A stretch of 64,000 bases of DNA from Sabethes cyaneus (taxonomy: Eukaryota > Arthropoda > Insecta > Diptera > Culicidae): contig NC_071355.1 in the NCBI RefSeq assembly GCF_943734655.1, forward strand, positions 24,620,768 through 24,684,767. Direction: 5' to 3'. The translations under genes and the position numbers were made by a program. Shown in pieces: positions 45,448-55,560 of this stretch. A model generated the notes under the pieces. That model was not told the origin of the DNA. It saw only the letters and a program-made list of their open reading frames with translations, and searched no databases. Each line of letters opens with the position of its first letter. Within the stretch, counting starts at the first letter, position 1.

Positions 45448-48400
45448 CGTCTGTGAATTAAATATATTTGAGTTGAAACAAAAAATTAAGTAAGCAATCC
45501 ATATCACTCAGCAAAATCTATCCAATTTGTGTAACAGAGAGACCGATTTCATTCAGCGTCAATTTATTTCAATCTGTTAGGAATTGTAGGCCTGAAAAAT
45601 AATCCCCACTTGTTTCTCGAATTGTGCGGGCTAAGCTTTAATACCGGCAACCTGTTATTTTTTGCCCAGACTTTGGCTGAGTCTTTCGTCGTTTTTTTTG
45701 TCTGCACAGCCGACCAAACCGTCCCGGCATAGGAACCGTACACTATTTCACTGGCTCAGATCATTTAACAAAATGAAAACATCAAATCCTCTTAGGGATA
45801 CCTTTTTCAATATTATTCTGCAATATGCCCACCTCAAAATAAAACCACCTCCGGTAAAGCGCTTGTTCCGAGGTTTGTTTCACACCAGTGCGCACTTTCC
45901 ATCCTATCTTCTACTGCTGATTCGGGACCACTCGAGCATAAAAATCCCCTTTTCGGGGGTAAAGTTTTGTTGAATGTTGCCTAACAAGTCGAGGGTAAAA
46001 TCACTCAATCTAGATTAAACAAAAAAATAAAATACCGAATCTTCCTCTATCACCCGCTCCATGGTTCCTGGTCCTGGTCCGCCCTAAGGCGTCCGCTGCG
46101 GTAGCAAAGTCAGTGCGCGGTCTCCTAAAAAGCACGAAGCTCAGTAATCCCTGCTGAACTTGAATGCTTGCTACTAAGGAAAAAGGTGCTACTTTTGCCA
46201 AGTAAAGATTGAAAAGTTATTCTAGCTCTGTCTCTTTCGTTATTTTTCATCTCTTTGGTGGGGTGTTTCGGGAGCCAACAGTCGCACAGTTCTATCGAAT
46301 CCTGTGCGAATGACAATGGCGGCACAGAAGCAAACCGGCTAGGACTTGGCAGTGATTCTCTGGTTTGAGGAGCTGAGAAAATTCTGACAAACAATGGTGC
46401 CACTACAGTAGCTTGCTTAAGTGGGATGAATGAAAAGCGCCGTCTTTCTTACCGGTATTTTTTTTGCTTTTGGATTCAGCTGTCCAACGCCACTATGTCA
46501 ATTTTATTACGATGGTCCGGTGGTTTTGTGGAGGAAGTTTGACTTTTTTTCCAACAGGTGTTCAAAGACCGCCGCCACGGCGGTCTTCTGAGCTCTAGCT
46601 TCTTCACAAATGTTCGGGATTTGCGGGATTTTAGGCAGACCCGTGAGAAACTCGCTGCCGCGTCGGTTTTTCTTTGCACCGTCGAGCGTTATCGGTGAGG
46701 GATTTGACAAACAAGAATCAAGAACAGGCCATCATTCGAAGTACGATTCGATCATTCTATTGGACAGTTGAAAAGTGGTAATTTGTCAGACGGAACGGAC
46801 GGAAAGTTTGTTAATGCTTCAATGGGTTGTTCGGGTGGAAGCGTCAATAGAACAGAGCCAAACGAGTCCCACACAAAGTTTGTTAAATTCCATTTTGAAT
46901 GGAATCTAACTACAGCCTGATTTAAAGGAATCACTTCAAACTGATTAACTGATTAAAAACTCTTTAAACATTGAAATAATGAAATGAGTTTCGCAACTTT
47001 TGTGAACACCAGCAAGAGCTAGCCGTAATGTTTAGCTGTAATGCAAATAATAGCAGCGGTAACGATTATTTGCCACCATTCAGCAACATTTCCCGGCAAC
47101 AGTTTCCGGCGGTATGCCATTTTAGGGCAGTTGCAACAGTTTACAGGAGTTTCTACTCGAGCAACGTCCCTCAGTGAGATTCCAACTTTCGACATAGACA
47201 TTGGGAATAACGCTCGAAGCCATCTCCGGTCAAAAGGCAAACAAGTACCGAACTTTGGTACTAATCTGCCGAACAATGCTACCTCCCACTTCCTCCCTCC
47301 TCACAGTCCAGCCAGTCCAACCGGTCCACCCAGTGCAAATAAAGGAACGCAAAAATTTGGTTAAAACTTTTTTGCCTCGAACGGGCAAAAAACGGTAGTG
47401 ACCGTGACCGAAATACGTGTTATTTTGTACGGATCGTTTTTCCCAACCGGCCGGATCTGGAAGAGGAAACCCGTAATCTAGCAAACGGCGGATAAGGGCT
47501 GAAGCCTAACAGAACCACTTAAAGCTGGTAACTGGAAGCTAAATAGCAAAAAAAAGCCGCTACCCAACGGTGAACTGTTGCAAAAATGTGGCAAACAATG
47601 CCGATAAACTCAGAAGTTGGGATTTTTTTTCACTCGCTACATTTCTACTAAAAACCGGCTTTTATTTCGGTCTGAAAGCAGCTACCAAATGATACGGCCG
47701 CCGCCGCCGTCGGATAGGCCGGACCCGGAAAGTTTCAGATTCAGAAATGATTGAAATTAATCAAATGAAATGGAAAGAAGTTACTGCCAGATGGAGCAAC
47801 TGACGGACGGTGGCAACAAGCTGGTGCCGAACGTTCGCAAAAGGTTATCTAACTGATTTGGTTGAAAGTAAAAATAGCCCTGCGGGAGTGATTTAATTTG
47901 GTTTCATCCGATTTTTGAGAGTTGCTGTTGTTGTTATAGGAAGTGCTTTTCCAAAATATATCTGCTTGACACGTTGTAACAACGCTTCCACTTTGGCATG
48001 ATGGAACATGAATAATGGTAAGCATCAGCTTCTTGAAATTAATTGCTTGATACTAATTTCGTATTATAATTTTTGTTTCAAAATTAAATATTTATGTAGA
48101 ACATGATTTTTACCTACCTAACTTTTTTTTAACCTACCAAATGTTTACCTAATTAGTGATTTCACAAAACGAGTTTAACTAATCATTTCCACATTTTAAC
48201 GTATTTCACATCAATTGCCTGTCTGGTATTGGCTATGTGATGCTAATAGCTTGGTTAAAACCAAACCGAAACTAACAAAATTTAATTATTTAACGCATCT
48301 GACTGGTTGTCAGCTTGAGCCCGCTCTATCTTGACTACGTTTTTTTAGTACGGGTTGGTATAGGAAGCGTCATTCCCGTGAATAAAATATCCGAAAGAAT

Positions 48401-49560
48401 AATTTATAAATTTTTAGTAGTTTTCGTAGTTGTGCAGCATATGCGCATTAAATTTTATCGTGCATATTGGCATAACAGGTGTACCGTAACATATTTATTA
48501 AATTAATAAAGTATGGAGGTCTGTGCCTAGGGGAACAAACGAAGGGTTTACATAGAACTACGAATGCAGGTACAATTCGACGATGCTTGACAATTTGAAA
48601 ATATTCAGCAGTTTGCTACGCAAATCTATAATTTACTGTATTGTAATAAATGTCTAAAACATTTATATACATTTGTTAAATGAATTTAAGTTTAAATTTC
48701 CTTAATGTCTGTACTCTGTATATCATTTTTATCAGCTTTTTCTTTCTTAGAGTCTGTAGTTTCACTAAGAGTTAAACCATCAGAATCAGACCAGAGTTAC
48801 ATCTCTTCTAATGATTGGCGAAGATTCGCATTTTTTCAATTTTTGCATGACTTGTAGCACTAGTCAACTTTAAGTAACTGGCTTGAAACTGGTATGCAGT
48901 TGACGAAGTTAGTTTACCTAAAGCGCTTGCTTACAACTGCGATTATACCAAAAAAATAATTAACTATTCTGGGTTATCATTTGCAACACTGATTTGCATT
49001 CGTCAATTTACACGAAATTGTTGATAGCACCATTCATTGTGATAGATTGATTTGAAGTATAATCGTCTTACAACTAACATGTGGATAGCCAGTTAAAATA
49101 TCAATTAGCTAACACCCTCTGTATTTTACTAGTTCCTTTCGACGGCTGATTTTCATCGCTTTGAAAATTGCTGTTTCACGTTACATGCACAAACATCCCT
49201 TCAGCCCAGTTTCCGCGCAAGACAACAGTTCCGAACAAATTCTGGCAATCACATGGATGCAATCTGACCAAAGGAAAGGATGACCGTTACTTTTCTCCAA
49301 CGTGTCACTTTCAGGAAATCAAATTGGACTTGATTCAATGTTTGAAGATAAAATGAAGATAAAGAAGAGGGGTGGTTTTACACATTAAAAAAAATTGTTT
49401 ACTTTCAGGACATTAAATTGAACTAGGTTAAAGGTTCAAACAATAAAATCGGTTGAAGAAGAGGGATGGTTTTGCGCTGTGGCGTACTTTCCAAGCCCAG
49501 ATATCAAATTGGTATAGGTCAAAACGTCATAAAGAATGTTTTACCGAGTTCTCAGATTTA
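45448..49560. other. Unique sequence upstream of the gene
   Basis: 4 kb with GC-richer patches (45660-47500) and AT-rich DNA from 47950. No exon recognised. One extra GTAGGTA match (reverse strand) lies at 48111-48117. Likely intergenic; may contain enhancers. Confidence 0.45.
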
Positions 49561-49591
49561 TTTACTATACCTTGTGATAAAATTTAATTGT

Positions 49592-49768
49592 TACCTATAG
49601 GTATCATTACGAAAAATATAATTTTGTATTAGGTAAATTTGAAGTCATTCCGAAGACAACCTTTTCACGGTAATGCCCCAGTGAGAAATACTAAGCCACT
49701 AAGTTCTACTATACAGAGAGGGTAACCGATGCAGGTAGGTTACTATGTTTCATAAAGCAAGTACCTAC
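49592..49768 (+). promoter_or_regulatory. Cluster of four CAGGTA-type (VBRGGTA) motifs
   Basis: Matches: 49592-49598 (reverse, ATAGGTA), 49597-49603 (forward, ATAGGTA, overlapping in a palindrome), 49731-49737 (GCAGGTA, also an exact CAGGTAG at 49732-49738) and 49762-49768 (reverse, GTAGGTA). CAGGTAG is the Drosophila TAGteam/Zelda site, and VBRGGTA is the related motif described upstream of early zygotic genes in Aedes aegypti. All lie 66-242 bp before the predicted start site. Roughly half a match would be expected by chance in this length. Confidence 0.55.
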
Positions 49769-49806
49769 CGTGTTGATGTGTAGCACAAGGAAAGAAGAAA
49801 GACCCC

Positions 49807-49837
49807 TTTAAAAGAAGTCCTTATGCTTTAGTCAGTA
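49807..49837 (+). promoter_or_regulatory. Core promoter: TATA-like box and TCAGT initiator
   Basis: TTTAAAAG at 49807-49814 is followed by TCAGTAC at 49832-49838, the arthropod initiator. The A at 49834 is 27 bp from the box start, the normal spacing, so transcription probably starts there, leaving a 58-nt 5' leader. Confidence 0.65.
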
Positions 49838-49891
49838 CCATTAGCTCTTCAGCCATTTCTGGTGTCAGTTCTACGTATTTCTTCTGCTAAC

Positions 49892-50386
49892 ATGAATATA
49901 GATAATATGGATAGCAACTCGACTGTCAGCATTCGTCGTTCCGCAACCCATCGTCGTTCGTTATATTTAGCGAGGCGCTTGAATCGTCCGACGTCGAATC
50001 TGTCACCGCTGGCGAGGAACCTGTTAAGATATCTGCATGAGCGAAAAAAAGCAGCAGCTACGGCTGGACGTGACATGAACCGTTGGGAAAGCTTTTCCCC
50101 ATTACAGCCTAGTTTCATCGACGATGGCGATGATGATTACGACGAGTGCGCCGATATTGAAGACTACATCGAAACCCCGAGCTTTGCAGTACTGAAGGAA
50201 CCCATCGACAAGTTGAGCGGCCAACAGAAGTCGAAAAATAAAATCAACAAATTACGGCGCCGTCTGTGTAAAGCTGTTAGCCGAGTCTTCAAGAAGAAGA
50301 AGTCATCCAAACATGTCGATAACGTCGAGCTGGAGTACATTCAGCTGAGGATTTATCGTAAAAACATACCGACCACCGAGCTTTAA
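49892..50386 (+). CDS. Unknown small single-exon protein, 164 aa, basic-acidic-basic
   Basis: I do not recognise the family. The start at 49892 is the first ATG downstream of the predicted transcription start and has a good context (AAC before ATG); an upstream in-frame GTG is not used. Residues 14-55 are basic and probably helical (RRSATHRRSLYLARRL, then LARNLLRYLHERKKAAA). Residues 76-94 are acidic (IDDGDDDYDECADIEDYIE). Residues 113-139 form a strongly basic amphipathic stretch (KINKLRRRLCKAVSRVFKKK). There is no signal peptide, membrane segment or enzyme motif. It is intronless, with TATA/initiator, CAGGTA-type sites upstream and a poly(A) signal 82 bp after the stop. Inference: an early zygotic regulator or adaptor. 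The basic helix plus Bearded boxes recall Bearded-class Notch regulators, but no Bearded protein motif beyond the helix is seen. Confidence 0.8.
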   Translation: MNIDNMDSNSTVSIRRSATHRRSLYLARRLNRPTSNLSPLARNLLRYLHERKKAAATAGRDMNRWESFSPLQPSFIDDGDDDYDECADIEDYIETPSFAVLKEPIDKLSGQQKSKNKINKLRRRLCKAVSRVFKKKKSSKHVDNVELEYIQLRIYRKNIPTTEL

Positions 50387-50403
50387 TTTAGGATTTAGCT
50401 TTA
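50379..50403 (+). promoter_or_regulatory. Two Bearded-box heptamers (AGCTTTA)
   Basis: AGCTTTA occurs at 50379-50385, overlapping the stop codon, and at 50397-50403 in the 3' UTR. In Drosophila this heptamer in 3' UTRs of Notch-pathway genes is a negative, microRNA-pairing element. Function here is inference. Confidence 0.45.
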
Positions 50404-50467
50404 TTTAGAATTTTATAGAAATGCATTGTAAATCCCAGTGAATAGTAAGTATATATGAAAAATGTAC

Positions 50468-50473
50468 AATAAA
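50468..50473 (+). terminator. Poly(A) signal AATAAA
   Basis: AATAAA 82 bp after the stop codon, followed by T/G-rich sequence (TCTTTTGTTTTGC at ~50500). It gives a predicted transcript of about 650-660 nt. Confidence 0.75.
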
Positions 50474-50509
50474 ATGCAATTAAACTTATCTCTAGTGAAG
50501 TCTTTTGTT

Positions 50510-51430
50510 TTGCATTACGTGCCGTATTATCGTTTTGCCATAGCATTGGGAAAATTTTTAGATTTATTTGGTCTAGTGGTGGTCTCACTAGAGTCAAAAA
50601 TAACTTCTTTTTGCTAAATACTAGAACGAAAACATTCACAAAAGATACACCACTGCAATAATCCTACGACTCTATAGCAACATCTATAGCTCGTATCTCG
50701 AAGTTAACTGGGTGGGCGAATCAATATATGTAGAAAATTAAAAATTAAAGAAACGATACGAAATCAAAGAAATAGTGCAAAAGCAGCACCACAAACATGC
50801 GAGGAAAAAATGATTGTGCGCTAGCGTTTCTTGATGGCATGAACGGTCTCATATGCACTAAATTCATTTGAATTTTGCATAAATTCATATAGGAAAATCA
50901 ACTTATTAGCATTTGCCAACGCCAGATGCCACTACGGCTTAACCTTTAGTTACTCGCACCAACTTTGATTCAGATGTATACTAAAAACCCGATTTAATCC
51001 ACCTAGTGGTGAAAGGAACCTTTGTTATACCATCTTATATGTCATTTGACATAGGCATTTTCAGTTAAAATATTATTTTTGATTTGTATTTGAATTTGTA
51101 ATTTTCATAAAACTGACAGAGTCAAATTATATACGCATCACTTTGAACTAAATTCTTATATAAACTGTTTCTTAGGCCCAGCCGTTCTCAAGTTATTCAG
51201 ATGTGAAATCTCAAAATTATCTATTGGAGTCAACACATGCAAAGTATCCGATAACCGTGTAATCGACTTTCACGGATTTGAACCAAATTTTGTCAGATTG
51301 TTCATTTTAGGTCAGAAAGCAAAAATCATAAATTTGGTGCCGATTGATACCTCCATTAGTGGTACGATTAGTGGTAGTACCTCCTTTTTAAAAAAAGACC
51401 CGTTTTGTCAAACCTTTTTATTTTTTACTT
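50510..51430. other. Unique AT-rich sequence
   Basis: Nothing recognisable between the gene and the foldback element. Confidence 0.5.
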
Positions 51431-51433
51431 ACA

Positions 51434-51716
51434 GATAAACCTGGAAATCTCGACCAACATGTCAAAAGGTCCAATGTGCAAATGAGAGATTCTCTTTGCG
51501 TTTCTTCTCTTATGCTTATTACGTCGGCATAAATACATTTCAACCCAATTATTCTAAAGGATAAGCTTTCCAATAACACCAGTAACCGTTTCATGCAAAA
51601 TAGATGCATTCAAGTGCATTTATGCCACCGTAATAACCGTAAGAGACGAGTCGCAAAGAGAATCTCTCATTTGCACATTGGACCTTTTGGAATGCTGCTC
51701 GTCAAATATTAGGTTT
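51434..51716. mobile_element. Foldback element with ~100-bp inverted arms
   Basis: The left arm (51452-51550: TCAAAAGGTCCAATGTGCAA, then ATGAGAGATTCTCTTTGCG, then GGCATAAAT) and the right arm (51600-51698, reversed) match closely. Weaker matching continues outward through TAAACCT on both sides. The loop is about 50 bp. No clear target duplication was found, so the borders are approximate. Confidence 0.7.
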
Positions 51717-51989
51717 AGAAAGAAACTATTTTCACATTCAAATTCCAATTCCAATCGAAAATAGTCGAGTAAAAACTGGCTTTTTTAGCGTTTTGAGCTG
51801 GAAATGATTTTAAAGAAATCGACACGTCTTCGGAATTTAATTCAACTGTTTGTTAACGCTGTGCTAGTTATCATCCATATGCATCCTAGCGATAAACAAT
51901 TTTCAGAGTGTATTTGAACCTACTAAATTACTTTATAGAATATTATGAAAATATCGTGTACAGAATTTTTGAGCAGAACTGATTTTAAA

Positions 51990-52195
51990 GTGGCTGTTAG
52001 CTTCGGGGTATAATGCTAGCCTAACAAGCCAGTCATTGTATGTTCGAATCTCGACTGATCGGTGTCGCTACAGAGTTAATAGGATCTTTGCCCAAGCCCC
52101 CTAATTTTCCTGTACTCTAATAACCGGCTGCGAAGTCTATCGATAAAGAAGGGTCAAGTTCTGAAGGACGTTTACACCCATGGCTTTGCATTGCT
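51990..52195 (+). mobile_element. tRNA-derived SINE, full length, 10-bp target duplication
   Basis: The head TTAGCTTCGGGGTATAATGC (A-box region), the B box TGTTCGAATCTCG, the body AATAACCGGCTGCGAAGTCT and the end GGCTTTGCATTGCT lie between perfect 10-bp repeats TGATTTTAAA (51980-51989 and 52196-52205). Sister copy at 34018, truncated head at 32750. Confidence 0.9.
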
Positions 52196-52205
52196 TGATT
52201 TTAAA

Positions 52206-52500
<295 letters not shown>

Positions 52501-52740
52501 GAAATTCATTTTTCCGAGTGATTGCATTGGTTTACCTTTATACTATACTAGTTGAGCCCGAATCTTACGATCCGGAAAATATAAATGTCTGTTCAGAATT
52601 CAGAAAACTGCGGATACAATCCATTGGCCAGTGTTTGCGAAGATGTTCAATCTTTGTATTATTTCTATGAGTTCTTATATTGCATAATATAGCTCTAAGA
52701 TATAGTCCATAAAAGAGACATAGCCGGAAACTGAAACAAA

Positions 52741-54403
52741 TTTTTTATGGTCGTATTGGATTTAATTTAACTGAATAAAAACATCTGGCTGTTTGCAACA
52801 TTTATGTAGTCTGATTAGAGTAAAATGTTGCTTAGAAAATTCTTGATCGTTTGCTATCAAGAACTCAGTTTTTAAAATTTTGCGAGTTGGTCTGGTCTGA
52901 TTTAACACCGACCATAGTTGAACAGGTGAGTCGAGCAGCCGAATCAAGCAATCGAGTCCAACAGTTGGATCGAGCAGTCGAATCGAACAGTCAAGTCGAC
53001 CAGTCAAGTCGAGCAGTAAAATCAAGCTGTTCAGTCAAGCAGTCCGGGCGAGTACTTGAGTCGAGCAGCTGAATCGAGTTGTCGAGTCGAGCAGTCAAGA
53101 CGAGCAGTAAAGTCGAGCAATTAAATCGAGCAGTCCAGTCGAGCAGTTGAATCGAGTAGTCTAGTCGAGCGTTTGAGTCGAGCGGTTCATTCGAGTAGTA
53201 GAGTCGAGCAGTCGAGTCTAGCAGTCGAGTCGAGCAGTTGAGTTGAGTAGTCCAGTCGAACAATTTATTCGAGCAGTTGAGTCGAGTAGTCCAGTTGAGC
53301 AACTGAGTCGAGCAGTCAAGTCGAGCAGTCGAATCGAGCAGTCGAGCAGTTGAATCGAGCAGTTAAGTCGAGCTGTCAAATCAAACAAGTCAAACGGTTG
53401 AGTCGAGCAGTTCAATCGAGCAGTCCAGTCGAGCAGGTTAGTCGAGCAGTTTAGTCGAGTAGTTGAATCGAGTAGTCGAGTCGGGCAGTTGAGTCGAGCA
53501 GTCGAGTCGAGTAGTCCAGTCGAGCAGTTGAGTCGAGTAGTCCTGTCGAGCAGCTGACTCGAGCAGTTAAGTCCAGCTGTCGAATCAAACAGAAGTCAAG
53601 CGATTCAGTCGAGCAGTTTAATCAAGCAGTCCAGTCGAGCAGTTGAATCGAGTTGTCTAGTCGAGCAGTTGAGTTGAGCACTCGAGTCAAACAGTTAAGT
53701 CACGCAGTTGAGTCGAGCAGTCGGATTGAGTGGCTAAGTCGTGCAGTAAAGTCGAGTAGTCTCGTCGAGCTGTTGAATCAAACTGTCAGGAGTTGAACAG
53801 TTGAGTCGAGCAGCCGATTCGAATAGTCCAATCAAATAGTTGAGTCAAGCAGTTCATTCGAGCAGTCGAGTCGAGCAGTCTGGTCGAGCAGATGGATCAT
53901 GCTGTCCGGTCAAGCAGTCCAGTCGAATCGAACAGTTCAGTCGAGCAGTTCAATGCAGTTAAGTCAAGCAGTCGGGTCGAGTGTTAAGTTGAGTGAGTCA
54001 AGCAAATGTGTCAAGCAGTCGAATCGAGTAGTTAAATCAAGTAGTTCATTCGAGCAGTTAAATCGAGCTGTTCAGTCAAGCAGTCAAGTTGATCTATCCA
54101 ATCAAGCAGTTCAGTCGAGCAGTTCAGTTAAGCAGTCCAGTCGAGCAATCAAGCCGAGCAGTCTAATCGACCAGTCCAGTCGAGCAGTCTAGTCAACCAG
54201 TTGAGCAATCGAGCAGTCGAGTAGTCGACCAGTGAGGTGACTGAGAATACAACCTATTGCCACGAAAGCATGAATGACGTCCTGTCAGGGACCTGTTTTT
54301 AGTTACCAATAAGCCTCTTATGACGTCCTGTCAGAGACCTGGTTTTCGGTACTGACATAAGAGGCTTACTACTATGTAAATATTATAGATATTTACATAG
54401 TAG
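52741..54403 (+). repeat. Composite minisatellite element, copy 1
   Basis: Three parts. The leader 52741-52917 starts TTTTTTATGGTCGTATTGGA. About 100 units of a 13-bp minisatellite, consensus CAGTNNARTCGAG, occupy 52918-54235. The tail 54236-54403 starts GTGACTGAGAATA and holds two copies of GACGTCCTGTCAGRGACCTG (54276-54295, 54322-54341) and two perfect hairpins (54310-54322 with 54356-54368, and 54369-54383 with 54389-54403). Leader and tail recur at 62901 and 63780, so the array travels as part of a larger unit. Frames across it are repeat artefacts. Confidence 0.85.
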
Positions 54404-55560
54404 AAAGGCAAAACAGTGCCATGTCATCCGCGAATAATCTTGGTATCGCACTCAAATTCAAATTTCCAATCTCGTTGATGTAGCTTAGAAATAGAAACGA
54501 ACCAATGTTGCTACCTTGCGGTACGCCAATTTCAATATTTATGAAGTCAGCTGCGAGAGTATCAATCATGACGAATTGTGTTCTATCGGTCTATTGGTGA
54601 AATCACTGTGAATAATGTTATTTGCGATTCTTCTTATTCCAAATAATTCTAATTTCTGTAGTAAGATATTATGATTTTATTTTGCAAGGTTTTTTTGATT
54701 CAATTTCATTGATTATGCCGTCTACTAGCTCTGTTATAGCCACCATATGCCATCATATTAATGCAGTACTGCTTTCTGAAGCAGTATTGAAATATATTAT
54801 TTGCTTTAAAAAAGTCTAATAGTCTAGCAGCGAGCTATTTTTCTGAGATCTTGTTTGTTAAGATTGTTGAAGACAGATAATGTAGAGATTAGACGATAGT
54901 TACATTGACCAAACTCGTGTTTTTAGTCTTTGACCTTGAAATGCGGTTAGGCATTAATATTAATAGTTTTCGAAACGATGGTTCTATAATTGATAGAGGG
55001 AGGGAATGGAGGGAAAAGAGTGGAAAAGATGAGGGAGGGGGGTAATAGGTAGCTACGCTTAACAAGTTGTCGTTGTGACTCCTACGTTTTGTCCAATGCT
55101 TCCAGCTGAAAAAGGTTTAATTTCATTACTTTCCCCTACCGTCCCTCCATCAATTGTAGAACCATCGTTTCAAACAATATTGATAGATACATGCTTCCAA
55201 GGAGTTTCCCATTTTAAAGATTGGCACTACTCTTGCAGTTTTCAAACAGTTAGGATATTCTCCAGTGTCAATAATTATATTGAAAGAAGCCTAAAATTTA
55301 TGGAAAGGCCTGAGGATTAGTTTCAACTATTCTCGCTGTTATGTTTTCAGGTCCACAGCTCTTATTGGCATCTAGCTCTTTGATTAGGGCTTTGCATTAA
55401 ATCTTTGAATATGAGGTAATAATAGGAAAACCAAACGTTAGACCGTTTTGAGCCATGAATCCAGATTTGACGTAAGTTGATTTTAATGTTGACATGATAG
55501 GGAATCGAAGTTGAGCTCGTTAGTGGCTACGATTGTCTTACTGTAAAACAGCCAATGTCA
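54390..55560 (-). pseudogene. LINE (Jockey/CR1-type) reverse-transcriptase fragment
   Basis: Minus-strand blocks in order: KELDANKSCGPENITARIVE (~55400), GEYPNCLKTARVVPIFKMGN (~55250), NYRLISTLSVFNNL (~54890), and IEIGVPQGSNIGSFLFLSYI, NEIGNLNLSAIPRLF and ADDMALFCL (~54530-54410). GVPQGS and FADD are intact RT motifs, but stops and frame changes upstream kill the copy. It lacks the thumb and 3' end, unusual for LINEs, and stops at the hairpin of the minisatellite element. It differs from the LINE family at 17-39 kb. Confidence 0.85.

Noticed and set aside
49862..49891. Ten-residue N-terminal extension from a GTG codon
   Set aside because: Eukaryotic initiation at GTG is not expected; the ATG at 49892 has a good context and is the first ATG after the predicted start site.
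49849..50118. 89-codon minus-strand frame opposite the gene
   Set aside because: Shadow of the plus-strand CDS with no promoter or domain.
52918..54235. CRISPR-like or coding interpretation of the regularly repeated 13-bp units
   Set aside because: Units are contiguous with no spacers, in a eukaryotic context; protein frames only reflect the repeat.
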